Origin: Lepidostoma basale
Taxonomy: Eukaryota > Arthropoda > Insecta > Trichoptera > Lepidostomatidae
Assembly: GCA_022606425.2 (NCBI GenBank)
Contig: JAHDVF020000501.1
Coordinates: 124,001 to 188,000 of the forward strand
DNA length: 64,000 bases
Reading direction: 5' to 3'
A program made the translations under genes and the position numbers. Of the stretch, positions 1 through 10,650 are shown piece by piece. Each line of letters opens with the position of its first letter. The stretch's first letter is position 1. The notes under the pieces are model-generated. The model worked only from the letters and a program-made list of their open reading frames with translations, did no database searches and was not told the origin of the DNA.

Positions 1-210
1 TTGTAACAAAATCCTAAAGATGCCACCCGTGGTACATGACATATGGAACGAACGAACAGTTTTTTTAAATATTTTTCTTTGATTATATTTAAAGCAATTA
101 GCACCTTTGTAATAATCAGCTAGCGCAATTAATGCTGATAAAAGCTTATTTTAAGGGATAATTACCATGTTATAATCATCCAAATTTTATAAGTAGGTTA
201 GAAAGTTTAT

Positions 211-1226
211 CGCTAGTATCACTAGTTTACGCCTGGTTTGATATCAATAAAGGTGTCAAACAAGGTTGCGTAATGTCCCCGTGGTTATTTAATCTGTATA
301 TGGACAATTGTATGAGAGAGCTGAAAGGGTTGGATGTAGGTGCCAAAATGAGCGGAGTGTCAGTAAGCTGTCTCTTGTATGCGGATGACGCTGTCCTACT
401 TGCTGACAACGAGCATGAACTACAAGTCCTGGTGAATTGTATGTATGAGGTATGCATGCGAAATGATCTGATGATGAATGTTAATAAGTCCAAGGTAATG
501 ATTTTTGAAAAGAAGAAACCACGACAGTCTGCAACATTAGCGTGAATGGTGAAAATTTGGAGCAAGTAGTTGAGTTTGTGTATTTAGGTAGTATGTTTAC
601 AAGAGATGGGAGAGGGAGAGGGATATTGAAAGAAGGGTTGGGGCAGGCAACAAAGTGAATGGTGCACTTAAAGTTGTCATCGCAAACAAAAACCTATCCA
701 AAAAAGCTAGAATGGCAGTGCACAATGGTGTTCTTCTACCGACCCTTATGTATGGAAGCGAAGCATGGAACTGGCAAAAGAAGGATGAAAGTAGAATAAA
801 TGCAGTAGAAATGAGATCTCTTAGACGAATGTGTGGATACTCTGTGTATGATAGAGTGTCGAATGAAAATATAAGAAGTGAATGCGGTGCGAATGATGGT
901 GTCATGAACAAAATAATGAAAGGATCATTAAGATGGTTTGGACATATGGAAAGAATGAATGAAGAAAGAATGGTAAAAAAATTATATGTTAATGATGTAA
1001 ATGGTACCAGAAATAGAGGAAGACCAAGGAAAACGTGGCACGATCAAATAAATCAAATATTGAATGTCGGCCATGTGAGGAGTCAGAGAAATCGACGCGC
1101 GTGCATGACACGATGTATGAATGTTGAGGAAGCGAGAGAAATATGTCAGGAAAGAAAGGTGTGGCAGTCCATTCTTTCTGCCTACCCCTTCGGGGAGACG
1201 GCGTGATGGTTAGTTAGTTAGTTAGT
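211..1226 (+). mobile_element. TTAG-tailed LINE, 5'-truncated copy with decayed reverse transcriptase
   Basis: This is the largest piece of the commonest LINE in the window. It encodes the C-terminal half of a reverse transcriptase: GVKQG near 251, the catalytic YADD near 380, then a tail with LRWFGHMERMNEE, a GRPRKTWHDQI block and the end WQSILSAYPFGETA at 1206. Frameshifts near 520 and 610 split the frame, so it is dead. It ends in TTAG repeats. A perfect 13-bp duplication, TTAGAAAGTTTAT, at 198-210 and 1227-1239 fixes both ends and shows target-primed insertion of a 5'-truncated copy. The non-LTR clade is not assigned. Confidence 0.88.
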
Positions 1227-1518
1227 TTAGAAAGTTTATACTATTTTTTATTCGTAAAATTTAGGTCTCTTATTCTTCTTCTTCAACTTGTTGTAAACTT
1301 AAGAATCTGTTATTACAGGACTCTCCTGTGATGCTGAACTCCAGCTATCTCTCCATCGTTTTGGGGGTCTCCCTGATTGACGCCATCCATCTGGTGTTCC
1401 ATGCAGAGCTATGTATTGAATTCTTTTGGGATTCATTCTCTGGACATGTTGGTACCTATACCATCAAATGAAGGTATTATTGTATACTTTTATGATTATT
1501 AAATATTTATTTACAACT

Positions 1519-1560
1519 CTAAGTTTTGAAAACGTTCATTTTCTAGAAGTTTTATTGGCA
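1519..1560. repeat. FB-A foldback, single arm fragment
   Basis: This carries the GAAAACG...TTTTCTAGAAGTTTTATT block typical of FB-A arms, without a visible partner arm. The rest of 1240-1610 shows no gene or repeat I can name. Confidence 0.5.
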
Positions 1561-1612
1561 CGTGTGAGTTATACGGAAGTTTACAGGTATTATTTTTGAT
1601 TTTAGATAAACT

Positions 1613-1826
1613 CAAGGCGTTTACACTGTGGAATTCCATAATGACGAATTTTTATGAATTTAAACACTGTTTTTTCCACTATTGAGCTTATTTTTCTCGA
1701 CATGTTTCGAATGCTTACACCTTCATCATCGTTCTCCCGATGATAAGGTGTAAGCCTTCGAAACATGTCGAGAAAAAAAAACTCAAAAGTGGAAAAAACA
1801 GTTTTAATTCATAAAAATTCCTCCAA
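1613..1826. repeat. FB-B foldback element
   Basis: This is a long inverted repeat. The left arm reads CTCGACATGTTTCGAA (about 1697-1712), the right arm the reverse complement (about 1757-1774), and outer arms extend into CACTGTTTTTTCCAC. Next to the centre is a GATGATGA box, a hairpin (AAGG/CCTT) and CGAAACATGTC. A second family member is at 60490-60640. Confidence 0.75.
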
Positions 1827-1927
1827 GTTTTTGTAATGGTCATTGAGACTATTGACATATTATATAAAAAATTGGTTTCGAACCTGGAAAGGATCGAAAT
1901 GCTTTGTTAAATAGTTTAAGATCACAG

Positions 1928-2095
1928 ATTACCAAATGTCGGTCACGTAAGGAGTCTAAGAAATCGACGTGCGTACGTTACATGATGCATTAATGTAGGT
2001 AGAGAAAGCGACAGAAATATGTCATGATAAAACAATGTAGCTATTAATTTTTTCTGCCTACCCCTCCGGAGAGACGTCGTGATGGTTAGTTAGTA
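1928..2095 (+). mobile_element. TTAG-tailed LINE, 3' remnant
   Basis: This matches the last ~170 bp of the family (AATGTCGGTCACGT..., CTGCCTACCCC..., GATGGTTAGTTAG) with many substitutions. 2096-2460 is AT-rich sequence without a recognisable feature. Confidence 0.75.
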
Positions 2096-2462
2096 AAGTA
2101 TTTTATATTATTTAAGTTAATACGGTAAAATTTCTAATTGATTTTTTCCAAGAATAAAACACTGTTTTGTTTTCATTTTTAAGATTCAATCAATTTATAA
2201 ATGTCGGACAAGTTAAAGGTCGGAACAATTGACGTTTATACGAGTACGTGTCACGCTGAATGTATGCAACGGATGTAAAAAATATTAGGTTAGTAGATTT
2301 GGGCGGTCCGTCATATCCTTCTAACTTAGAATAAATTTGGCATTATGGTTAATTAGTAATGTAGTTGACTTATTTATTCTCAGCTTTAAGTGTCCATTCT
2401 CTACCCACACCATATCTTCATACCAGAAGGGCATACTAACCAGTGCGCCACAGTAAGCAAGT

Positions 2463-2655
2463 TGAAAAACTAAATAACGAACCATCACGCCGTCTCGCCG
2501 AAGGAGTAGGCAGAATGAATGGACTGCCACACATTTCTTTGCTGACATATTTCTCTAGATCCCTCAACATTCATACATCGTGTCATGCACGTACGTCGAT
2601 TTCTCTGACTCCTCACGTGGCCGACATTCAATATTTGATTTATTTGATCGTGAAC
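2463..2655 (-). mobile_element. TTAG-tailed LINE, 3' remnant
   Basis: Reading leftward it encodes HDQINQILNVGHVRSQRNRR and ends WQSIHSAYSFGETA, followed by the family tail. It is 5'-truncated and differs from the other copies by scattered changes. Confidence 0.82.
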
Positions 2656-2892
2656 ATAAAAAGTTGAATTATATAGCAAGTTGAATCAACCTTAATATAC
2701 TCATTTTCCCTTTTGAAATACACGTTGTTATTTTATTAATTTTATTTATAGTATTCAACAAATCGTTGAACCCAATACATTTTGGACACAATTGTTTTTA
2801 TTTATTATTATTTGCTATTACGAGTATATCGATTCTTATGATATGTGATAGGTAATTAATCTATTTTATATCATTGTATTTTATATGACTTA

Positions 2893-3080
2893 TTTTCGAT
2901 TTATTTTGTGGACGTTGGACGATCGTGGTGTGTGCGGGAGATTCCTATTGGTGGCGATGAGGTTCGCAACCCATTACACCGCGTCTCCCGCGGGGGCGAA
3001 AAGAGAACGATGGAATGCCGCATCGGTTAACGTGTGGCAGTCCATTCTTTCTGCCTATACCTTCGGAGAGACAGGGCAGA
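2893..3080 (+). mobile_element. SINE-2 copy, tail-to-tail partner of the next copy
   Basis: The head reads TTTATTTTGTGGACGTTGGA, then GGCGATGAGGTTCGCAACCC (a tRNA-like B box), then CCGCGTCTCCCGCGGGGGCG. The 3' part, GTGGCAGTCCATTCTTTCTG and onward, is the same as the 3' end of the TTAG-tailed LINE. No long ORF is expected. It runs directly into an inverted copy. Confidence 0.8.
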
Positions 3081-3255
3081 AAGAATGGACTGTCATACTT
3101 TAAAAGATGCGGCACTCCATCCTTCTCTTTTCGCCCCCGCGAGAGACGCGATATGATGGGTTTCGAACCTCATCGCCACCAATAGGCATCTCCCGCGCAC
3201 ACTTCGATTGTCCAACGTTCACAAAATAAATCTAAAACAAATTATATAAAAAATA
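3064..3255 (-). mobile_element. SINE-2 copy, inverted
   Basis: This is the inverted copy joined to the previous one at the 3' ends. It has the best B box of the family (GGTTCGAAACC, reading leftward near 3166) and the head GTGAACGTTGGACAATCG. It is diverged enough from its partner to be a separate insertion or an old foldback. Confidence 0.8.
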
Positions 3256-3316
3256 ATGATATAAAATAAGTAAAATAAAATTATAAAATATAAATAATTT
3301 AATTATATATATATAA

Positions 3317-3549
3317 GGTGGACATATGGAGCGCATGGATGTAGTAAATGATGTGAATGGAGTACGGAGTCGAGGCAGACCGAGGAAAACATGGCATGAC
3401 CAAATTAATCAAATTTTAAAGGTTGATCATGTTAGAAGTCGGAAGAATCGACTTGCGTGTATGACCTGCTGTATGAATGTGGTGGAAGCTAGAAAGGTGT
3501 GCCAGGATAGATTAGTGTGGCGGTCCATTCTCTCTGCGGTCCATTGTTA
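3317..3549 (+). mobile_element. TTAG-tailed LINE subfamily, C-terminal fragment
   Basis: It encodes VNDVNGVRSRGRPRKTWHDQ and then the conserved Cys-rich C-terminus (ACMTCCMNVVEARKVC), ending WRSILSAVHC. The tail is lost. The RSRGRPR variant resembles the copy at 22083-22550, suggesting a subfamily. Confidence 0.82.
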
Positions 3550-3865
3550 AATAATGTTTTTAATGTACGAGTAATTCTACTACGAATATCCGACCCTGCG
3601 CTGTAAAGCAGTGCCGGCTCGCAGCTCGGTTCGGGGGCGCCGTCTCCGCTCTGATTACTCCCGAATGGTCTCGGGTTTAATCAGCGCAGAGACCACCCAC
3701 GGCCACCCACACAGCTACACCTATCCTAATGGCAGTCTTACACTTTCAATGTGATGCTAACTTTAAACCAACTTGCTATTATTTTGCTGTATTAATTACT
3801 TAACATATATTCGTGGTCGTTATTCTTGATAGCGTAATAGCGTTTTAAACAAAATAATCAAAAAC
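3550..3865. other. Non-repetitive stretch with a GC-rich patch
   Basis: 3590-3730 is clearly GC-richer than its surroundings (GGTTCGGGGGCGCCGTCTCC) and has no ORF of note. It matches none of the repeat families here; a regulatory role is only a possibility. Confidence 0.3.
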
Positions 3866-4068
3866 ATGGTTTTGACTGATGGAACGAATCGTGAAAGTAT
3901 TTTTAGTTAACGATGTGAAAGTATGACACTATCAAATCAATCAATATTTAAATGTTGGAGTGTAAGGAATGGGAAATATTAACGTGCGTGCATGACACGC
4001 TGTATTAATGTTGAGGAGCTATAGAAATATGCCAAGATAGAAACATGTAGCTGCCCATCTTCTCTCTA
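3866..4068 (+). mobile_element. TTAG-tailed LINE, strongly decayed 3' fragment
   Basis: It can still be aligned through AACGATGTGAAAGTATGACA, CGTGCGTGCATGACACGCTG and ATGTTGAGGAGC, with several indels. 4069-4280 is AT-rich and featureless. Confidence 0.65.
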
Positions 4069-4279
4069 TTTTTTCCAATAAACTTTTTAGTTTGCTAGTT
4101 ATTATTGAATCTATTGTAAGTATCACAATATAATGAAGTTTAAAATCTATTATAAAGTAGTAAAAACGATTTGTTTTGTGTTATTTTATTATTTTTAAGC
4201 AGAGAAAATGACAAATAAATTGTTTTTTTTATGAATTTAAAGCACCGTTATTATCATTTTTTTAAAGAAAAAAAATAAA

Positions 4280-4794
4280 AACAAACTAACTTACCATCAC
4301 GCCGTCTCCCCGAAGGGGTAGGCAGAAAGAATGGACTGCTACACTTTCCTTTCCTGACACATTTTTCTCGCTTCCTCAACATTCGTACATCGTGTCATGC
4401 ACGCGCGTCGATTTCTTTGACTCCTCACGTGGCCAACATTCAATATTTGATTTATTTGATCGTGCCACGTTTTCCTCGGTCTTCCTCTATTTCTAGATCC
4501 ATTTACATCGTTAACATTTATTTTTTTTACCATTCTTTCTTCATTCATTCCTTTCATGTGTCTAAACCATTATCCTTTCATTATTTTGTTCATAACACCA
4601 TCATTCGCACCTCATTCACTTCTTATATTTTCATTCGACACTCTATCATACACAGAGTATCCGCACATTCGTCTAAGAGATCTCATTTCTACTGCATTTA
4701 TTCTACTTCCATCCTTCTTTTGCATGCTTCGCTTCCATACATAAGAGTCGGTAGAAGAACACCATTGTGCACTGCCATTCTAGCTTTGTTTTAA
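4280..4794 (-). mobile_element. TTAG-tailed LINE, 5'-truncated copy
   Basis: About 510 bp of the family in reverse orientation. On the minus strand it encodes MKGMNEERMVKKINVNDVNG, a GRPRKTWHDQ block and a Cys-rich end. The upstream half is in other frames. Both flanks carry AAAAAAATAAA, which may be a target duplication but is low-complexity. Confidence 0.86.
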
Positions 4795-4862
4795 AAAAAT
4801 AAACAGAGTTTTAATTCATTTTATGGAATTTTACAGTGTTGACGCCTTAAATTTATCGAATA
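4795..4862. repeat. FB-B foldback, outer-arm fragment
   Basis: GTTTTAATTCATTTTATGGA and CAGTGTTGACGCC match the outer arm of FB-B. Similar fragments occur at 41135-41205, 45838-45890 and 63720-63790. 4863-5220 is AT-rich without a recognisable feature. Confidence 0.5.
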
Positions 4863-5221
4863 ATAATAATAAATGAGTCTTTTGACGATAATATGGGTTT
4901 GATTGTAACAGTGCTTCAGTAAATATTGCAAAATGTGTTACTATTTTTTATGAACATTACTTATTTTGATATTATTATGTTTTATGGTGATTGTGACTTT
5001 TTTACGATTTTATTTTCTTCAAAATAGTTCAGACTAGTACACTACACGTTATTGTTTTTATATAAAATGTTTAGAATAGTCCATTTAACAATCATGACTT
5101 ATTGTAAGCCCAGAACTTATGCTGAGTTTTTACTTAATTACCTGTGTTTTTATCATCATAGTAAAATTCTAGGTACTTACCTATTCTTTAGCTATATCGA
5201 CTTATTGTATTGATTTTTAAG

Positions 5222-5345
5222 TTTTTCTTCTTCTTCTTCTCGGAGCTACATCTCAGTACGGGATTTGGCCTCCTCCACAATAGTCCTCGGCTGGCTCCTG
5301 TCCTATCTCTCTCCATTCTCTCTCCATCTCTCTCGAGATATTCTC
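5222..5345 (-). mobile_element. RTE-like LINE, 3' tail fragment
   Basis: Reading leftward, a short protein-coding remnant is followed by a stop and a GAAGAAGAAGAA tail, the pattern of the other RTE-like ends here. It is too short for a family assignment. Confidence 0.5.
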
Positions 5346-6350
5346 CAGATAATATAATTGATATTATGGAAAATTGTTCTGGTTGTCATTGTGGGAATTT
5401 GTTTATTTTACGTTATTTCAGATATTGTGTTCTATTGCAGCCTTTGTTTATTTTATAAACCCAAAATTGGATCCAAAAATACAAATCAGTTATTTTATAG
5501 TGAAACATGAAATTATAAAGTAAAAAATACAAAATGTATATTTGTGTTAAAGGAGTGTGTAGGATGTAAAAAAACAAGTTGTTTCTCAAAGAAGATTTTC
5601 ATATTTAATAATATAAATGATTTTTTTTTCACAAAAGCGTAAAATTATACAATTCATTTTTTTATCTTTACATGTATAGGTAATTACACCGGTGTATTCG
5701 GATGCAATTTATTTATTATAGATATTATATTTAATAAAATTTTATATAGTATTGTACAATATTCTACAGATCTGCGCAGCGTTGCAAAACTAACAAAAAT
5801 TTAGAATAGAAAATTAATATTGATTAATAATATTTGTTAACAATCGGAGAAGTTAGTGACGGCGCCCGCAGCACCCTGTCCTCCTGTGGGAATATTTACA
5901 AACCGGAATTAAGTAGCGATTGACTTAAAGTAAGTGTTTTTATATTTATTGTACGTGTTAGACCCTTATAAAATCAAGGGATTTTAAATAATTTAATCCT
6001 TCTGACTTCTTCTGACTCCCGTATCCTACATCCTCAGGCGCTCACGTTCTACTCGTAACTCCAGTGAGCTGGGTCGCGCTGTTCACTCCCGCTTATAATC
6101 GATAGTCATTCACTAGATTTTGTATTTGATATGTAAAGTTTTTTAATATTTACAAATAAAAAACACTAATAATCACAAATATTTGTTAGCAGTTGGTCAT
6201 GATGAGTGGACAGCCTCGTGCACTGCGCGCCGGCCTGCGCTGCCTACAGGTAGGGGTAGTAGTAGGGCGGCCAGTAGTGCAGGGGCGGGGCGGGCGCGGG
6301 GGCGGCTAGGGGCGGTACTGCGGGTACAGCAGCGCCGGCCCCCACCGGCC
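5346..6350. other. AT-rich stretch and probable 3' untranslated region of the Sp gene
   Basis: No ORF or repeat is recognised in 5346-5940. Downstream of the Sp stop codon (minus strand) the sequence stays GC-rich to about 6240 and then turns AT-rich. A polyadenylation hexamer lies at 5945-5950, giving a 3' UTR of about 400 nt if used. Confidence 0.4.
5945..5950 (-). promoter_or_regulatory. Candidate polyadenylation signal AATAAA
   Basis: AATAAA on the minus strand about 400 nt past the Sp stop codon. The hexamer is common by chance in AT-rich DNA. Confidence 0.3.
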
Positions 6351-7586
6351 TCACGCCAGGCCCGGGGGCTTCACGTCCAGCGCTGAAAGGCCGCCCAGCT
6401 CCAGGCCCAGGGGCGGCGAGCGAGCTCCCCGCGCCCCCGACGGGCTCCCCGCCATCTCCCCCTGGCTGTTCTCCTCGCTGTCGCTGCAAGACTCGCTGGA
6501 GCCCTTCTTGCTCCCGCCCCCGTTGTGAGTCTTCACGTGCTTGGCGAGGTGGTCGGACCGCATGAAGCGCTTGTTGCACACGGGGCAGGCGAACCGCTTC
6601 TCCCCCGTGTGCGTGCGCAGGTGCCGCTGCAGTTCGTCCGACCTGGTGAACCTCTTGCCGCAAAACAGCCAATTGCACACGAAAGGGCGCTCGCCTGTGT
6701 GCCACCTCAGATGCGCCTTCAAGTGAGACGTCTTCCCGTATACCTTCCCGCAGCCCGGGATATGGCAGCTGTGGATATTCTTCTTGCGCAGATGCACCCC
6801 GGCCGGGCCCAGGCGCTCCGCCTCCTGGCAGTTGGGGCAGTCGCACGTGGCGCGGCCTGTGTAGCGGCGCTGCGAGCGCGGCGACGGCGCAGGCGGCAGG
6901 GTGGGCGCGGGAGCCGGGGCGGACGAGTGCAGCCCGAAGCCCTGCGACGGCAGCATGGACTTGTACGTGTCCTGCAGCAGGTGCTGGCCGGAGGACAGAA
7001 GGTGGTGCGCCGTGTTGCCGCCCAGGGAATGTCCTAGCGAGGAATAATCGGAGCCGGCCGCGTAGTTGGCGGCCATTTGTGCAGCGTGCATGTTAGCGGC
7101 GCCGCCCACGTCTAGCCAGCCACCTGCGGCGCCGTGCACGTCCCACCAGCCCGCGCCCGCATTCACGTCCCCTCCCTTGAGGACCCCGTGGTGCGCGCCT
7201 CCAGTTACGGCGTTGAAGGGCCACGACTCGTAAGGGTGTCGGGAGTACATTGAACCCAATCCGTGTGGTTCTACTTTGCCTAGGAGTGCTTGGTGATCAG
7301 CTGGTCCTCCGCCAGATCCAGGGAAATACAAATCGCTGCCGTATGATGCCGCCGAAGGAGCGGCGCACGAGGCCGGGGGGCGCGAGTAACAGGGGGCGGA
7401 GGAGGTCGGAGGTGCCGTGCGAGCTCCGGATCCGGGGCCTGGTGAGCCTCCCTGAGGACTTTTCTTCCAGGGATGGAATCCCTTCCCTACCGCAGCATCA
7501 GCCAAGGGCGGAGGAGACTTGCTGGACAGCTTGTTACACTGCGCCGCCAGCATGGCGAGTGGCGTTCCCCGGAGACTGGGATGCTC
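6351..7586 (-). CDS. Sp8: Sp8/Sp9-type zinc-finger transcription factor, main 3' coding exon (5' exon not in view)
   Basis: A nuclear DNA-binding regulator of the Sp6-9 class. In flies, beetles and vertebrates this class acts in limb and appendage outgrowth (family knowledge). The exon opens after the acceptor with [20 protein letters not shown], the SP box. Numbering from the Met at 7553, then come KGFHPWKK (24-31), YGSDLYFPG (71-79), HPYESWPFN (106-114), [15 protein letters not shown] (135-149) and [11 protein letters not shown] (192-202). The Buttonhead box [13 protein letters not shown] is at 237-249. Three C2H2 fingers follow: C263/C268/H281/H285, C293/C298/H311/H315, C323/C326/H339/H343. 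Their recognition helices read KTSHLKA, RSDELQR and RSDHLAK, the GC-box type. A Ser-rich tail ([13 protein letters not shown]) ends in PPGLA and a stop. The Met at 7553 is internal to the SP box; the true start is in an upstream exon to the right. The frame is open and intact. Insects also call this gene Sp1. Confidence 0.95.
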   Translation of the reverse strand, partial: EHPSLRGTPLAMLAAQCNKLSSKSPPPLADAAVGKGFHPWKKSPQGGSPGPGSGARTAPPTSSAPCYSRPPASCAAPSAASYGSDLYFPGSGGGPADHQALLGKVEPHGLGSMYSRHPYESWPFNAVTGGAHHGVLKGGDVNAGAGWWDVHGAAGGWLDVGGAANMHAAQMAANYAAGSDYSSLGHSLGGNTAHHLLSSGQHLLQDTYKSMLPSQGFGLHSSAPAPAPTLPPAPSPRSQRRYTGRATCDCPNCQEAERLGPAGVHLRKKNIHSCHIPGCGKVYGKTSHLKAHLRWHTGERPFVCNWLFCGKRFTRSDELQRHLRTHTGEKRFACPVCNKRFMRSDHLAKHVKTHNGGGSKKGSSESCSDSEENSQGEMAGSPSGARGARSPPLGLELGGLSALDVKPPGLA

Positions 7587-7603
7587 CTGAGAACAACAAA
7601 AAA
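7587..7603 (-). other. Splice acceptor of the Sp8 coding exon
   Basis: On the minus strand a T-rich tract, TTTTTTGTTGTTCTCAG, directly precedes GAGCATCCC. Protein homology ([14 protein letters not shown]) starts right at the junction, in frame. This implies an intron extending rightward from here. Confidence 0.75.
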
Positions 7604-7689
7604 TACATGGTTAGTTGCCAGTAATTATTATTTGGTTTTTATAGTTATATTATTATTATTTATTTGAACAGTGATATATTGAAAATTAA

Positions 7690-7812
7690 TATAAAAGAAT
7701 ACGTTTTTTTTTTTTAGAAGTTCTACTATAGTTTATGAAAATTACATACTACGCCGACAATGCCAATAAGTCATTCTCATAAACTATAAAAAAAAAACAG
7801 GTTTTCGTTCCT
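7690..7812. repeat. FB-A foldback, diverged short copy
   Basis: Inverted arms TTCTACTATAGTTTATGAAAA and TCATAAACTATA surround a 30-nt centre. The CGTTTT...AGAAGTT flank matches FB-A arms. It lies in the first intron just upstream of the Sp8 coding exon. Confidence 0.55.
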
Positions 7813-7892
7813 AATAATTATAATAATTTTGTTGAATAGTTCTTTACATCATTATAGCGTAAATAAACCAAATCGCTGTAAAAGATATAGCT

Positions 7893-8036
7893 TTTATATT
7901 GAATCTCATGACATCGCCATTTTATTGTCATGAGAATTCCACACCGGACCAAAGACAGTGTGTGAATTACATTGTCATTGCCGGGAATCAAATCCGGAAC
8001 AACGGTGCGGCAGGCTTTTGCCACTTTGCCACGAAG
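7893..8036 (-). mobile_element. SINE-1 (tRNA-headed), old copy
   Basis: Reading leftward: CTTCGTGGCAAAGTGGCAAA (A-box region), a degraded B box (GGATTTGATTCCCGG), then GACAATGTAA..., CTTTGGTCCGGTGTGGAATT and TGACAATAAAATGGCGATG. It is more diverged than the copies at 31.5 and 46.1 kb. Confidence 0.75.
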
Positions 8037-8039
8037 GTC

Positions 8040-8949
8040 TTTATGTGGTGAAAATTAATTTAATAATCCGAGTGAAAATAATCTTTCTGAATGGGATCTC
8101 TAAATGGCTGATTCCGCAAAATATCAATTTGGAATAAAACGCAGGTTTAAGTGACGGATATTAATTTTCCTCTTATCGTATTAGTTCTGTCTGCCGTCCC
8201 GAGACATTGTTGACTCTGAAGATGTGTTCTGGCTCTAATGGACCATGGAGACCATTGTTCGAGGCGAGAGGCAGACACGGCCGCCTTCAAAGGCGGGCCC
8301 ATTTATCAATGAAAATTAAGCGGTTATTTAAAAAAGATTCGGTAAGCTTCCCCCCGGGACGGTTAACGACTACAGAACCTCATCATAGATGTAAAAAAAC
8401 CACTTTGGGTGTTTTTGTGGCGCTTTGGCCGGGAATCGATTACATTTCGCCAATCGGACAGGAAATCGTTAGGAAGATGAAAAAATTAACGAAACTACGG
8501 GCAAAATGAATACCGGGTAGGTACTTTAATAAACTGCACACTATTCATATTACTTTAAATGGGACCTAGACCAACATTAAAAAGGCTGTCAAGTATAGTG
8601 TGATGAAATTTTAAACATTATATCTAAATCATATTTATTAAATATACTTTTAAGTTTTTTACAATTGTTTATGATTTCACTGACTATTTTCTAGTCATAA
8701 TGATGTCTTTTTATTTTTGACGTAGAAATATATTTTTATTTCAATTGATTTAATAAATAAATAAAAACTTTTTTTAAACGTGATGTAATGATTTTTTTTT
8801 TTTGTAATATTATGAATCACAAATTTCAAATCACTTTGTGATTAAATCGTCTTATTCATAATTCTAATGTTAAATTCAACATAAATTAAGTATGGGTATT
8901 ATTATGTCCAACGGTATCTTAAAATTTATTTTATGTATATATTATTGAA
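8040..8949. other. Non-repetitive intronic sequence with a GC-richer island at 8165-8515
   Basis: An open frame of 100 codons (8207-8509) has no recognisable domain and I do not call it a gene. The island lies 0.6-0.9 kb upstream of the Sp8 exon. 8520-8949 is AT-rich and featureless. Confidence 0.35.
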
Positions 8950-9115
8950 TAAAACGTCAATTTCTAGAAATATTTTGGAACTATACTTTATACATGTTGA
9001 AAGTTTTGCCTTTATCAAATATCATTTGATAATGCCCTAGCAAGGCGGTATATGCCATATACGAAAAATATAATAATACTTCTTGAAAACTGAAGTTTTC
9101 ATCACTATTAAGTAT
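8950..9115. repeat. FB-A foldback, diverged copy
   Basis: Arms contain TTTCTAGAAATATTTTGGAA and CTTGAAAACTGAAGTTTTCA. The centre has TCATTTGATAATGCCCTAGC followed by AAGGCGG, the FB-A box plus hairpin. Confidence 0.6.
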
Positions 9116-9401
9116 TTATATATGCAGCTAAAAAATCCAATAACAAACATAATAGCTCAAAAATATTTTATATAGGATATTTATGTATTAATAAAACGTG
9201 TTAAAATTATAATAAAAACAAAAACTAATGGCGATTCGCGACTGCGCCGATTCAGGTAGCCATATTACACAAGGCAGCGCCATAATTACAAGAAGGACCT
9301 CTTGGAGGGCCAGGAAATTACCGTCTGGATGACTGGGTCCCTTATTTAATGGGAGCTGGAAGACCGGCGCCCGCGAGCGAAGGGCGGCGGCAATTCAATT
9401 T

Positions 9402-9715
9402 CGTTATTAACACTGAAAAGACGGCCGTGTTTACCGACGAGCAGTACCGACGAAGCGACGTAACTAATCAAAAAGACGAATGTTTTAATTTTTATACTAG
9501 TTTTTCAATATTTAGTTTTAATAAAAGACGACCATTCGCTACGATTGGTGATGATGAAGCGATGTAACTCGCCAAAATGACGAATGATATCATTGTTTTA
9601 ATTTATAGAAAAATCGATTTCTTTATTAACACTGAAAATACGGCGGTTCACTGACGAGTGGTAACAATAAAGCGACGTAATTCATCAAAATGATTTTTAT
9701 TGTTTTTATTTGTAG
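9402..9715. repeat. Degenerate tandem repeat, about 107 bp x 3
   Basis: Three successive units share TTATTAACACTGAAAA.ACGG, AAGCGACGTAA.TCATCAAAA and TTGTTTTAATTTATAG-like ends. Units 1 and 3 are closest; unit 2 (about 9500-9607) is more diverged. The adjoining 9225-9400 is GC-richer and unique. Confidence 0.6.
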
Positions 9716-10439
9716 AGTTGTATCATGATTAATCTAATGACTAAAAGTTAATTAATTTACTAGAGAAAACTGTTTTTTTTATTGTTTTTAATGATTACCA
9801 TCAATTCAGTGAAATAATTAATGTTTAATATAAATGCAAGCAGGTTACTTTAATTTATTTCTTTAATTATGAAATTTCAAAGTGAGTGCCTAGAACAATA
9901 TAACATTACTTAATAATATAAGCAAGCATCACGCAAGGCATTTTCTAAGAAATTATATTTTATTTAAAAAGTAAATAGAAAATTATTTGATGCGGTAAAT
10001 AGAACATTTGCACGTACAACTTGAACGCTAAATGAAGATGAATCTCACAGATAGATACGTTTTTAAAATTTTATGCGATATTAGTGTTTCAATTCAATAT
10101 TTTGGGAGAAAACGGAGCAGAGTTTGAGAATACTCATAAAAATGTATTTGATATTTATAAAAACGTCATTTTTATAGAAGTTTAATTATACAATATATCA
10201 AACGCGAGTGATATGTATCGTCTAACTGTGGGACAAATATTGCACTTAATATGATGATTACTGGATGGTTTGAAATATACATAATAATTGTATGAGTAAA
10301 AAATACGTTAACGGTGTGAATAAAACACGAAATCAGATACGATGGAGAAAAGCAGTTGGTCACACCAGAAATGAGAAAAATTTAAGTAGGTACTTACAAA
10401 ACACGTTGTGGGAATTATTTAATTAAAACTAATTAACTA
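9716..10439. other. AT-rich stretch with one FB-A arm fragment
   Basis: Nothing coding. AAAACGTCATTTTTATAGAA at about 10163-10182 is a lone FB-A arm. Confidence 0.4.
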
Positions 10440-10650
10440 ACTATCTAACCATAACGCCGTCTTCCTGAAAGGGTAGGTAGAAGATGAACTACCACACTTT
10501 AACCGATGCGGCATTCCATCCTTCTCTTTTCGCCCCGCGGGAGACACGGTGTGATGGGTTGCGAACCTCATCGCCACCAATAGGCATCTCTCGCGCTTGA
10601 TCGTCCAATATCCACAAAATAAATATAAAACAAGTAATATAAAATAAAAT
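10440..10650 (-). mobile_element. SINE-2, near full-length
   Basis: Reading leftward it has the complete order: ATATAAAACA..., TTTATTTTGTGGATATTGGA, GGCGATGAGGTTCGCAACCC, CGGGGCGAAAAGAGAAGGAT, then the LINE-derived end with AGGAAGACGGCGTTATGGTT and TAG repeats. Confidence 0.82.

Noticed and set aside
655..1206. 183-codon open frame as a host gene
   Set aside because: The protein is the C-terminal part of a LINE reverse transcriptase that recurs more than 20 times in the window and ends in a TTAG tail with a target duplication.
6244..6846. 200-codon minus-strand frame overlapping Sp8
   Set aside because: It is an alternate frame of the GC-rich zinc-finger exon; no domain, and the Sp8 frame explains the sequence.
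6525..7624. Plus-strand frames opposite Sp8 (6525-7037, 7250-7624)
   Set aside because: They are complements of the Sp8 exon, Arg/Ala-rich by composition, with no recognised domain.
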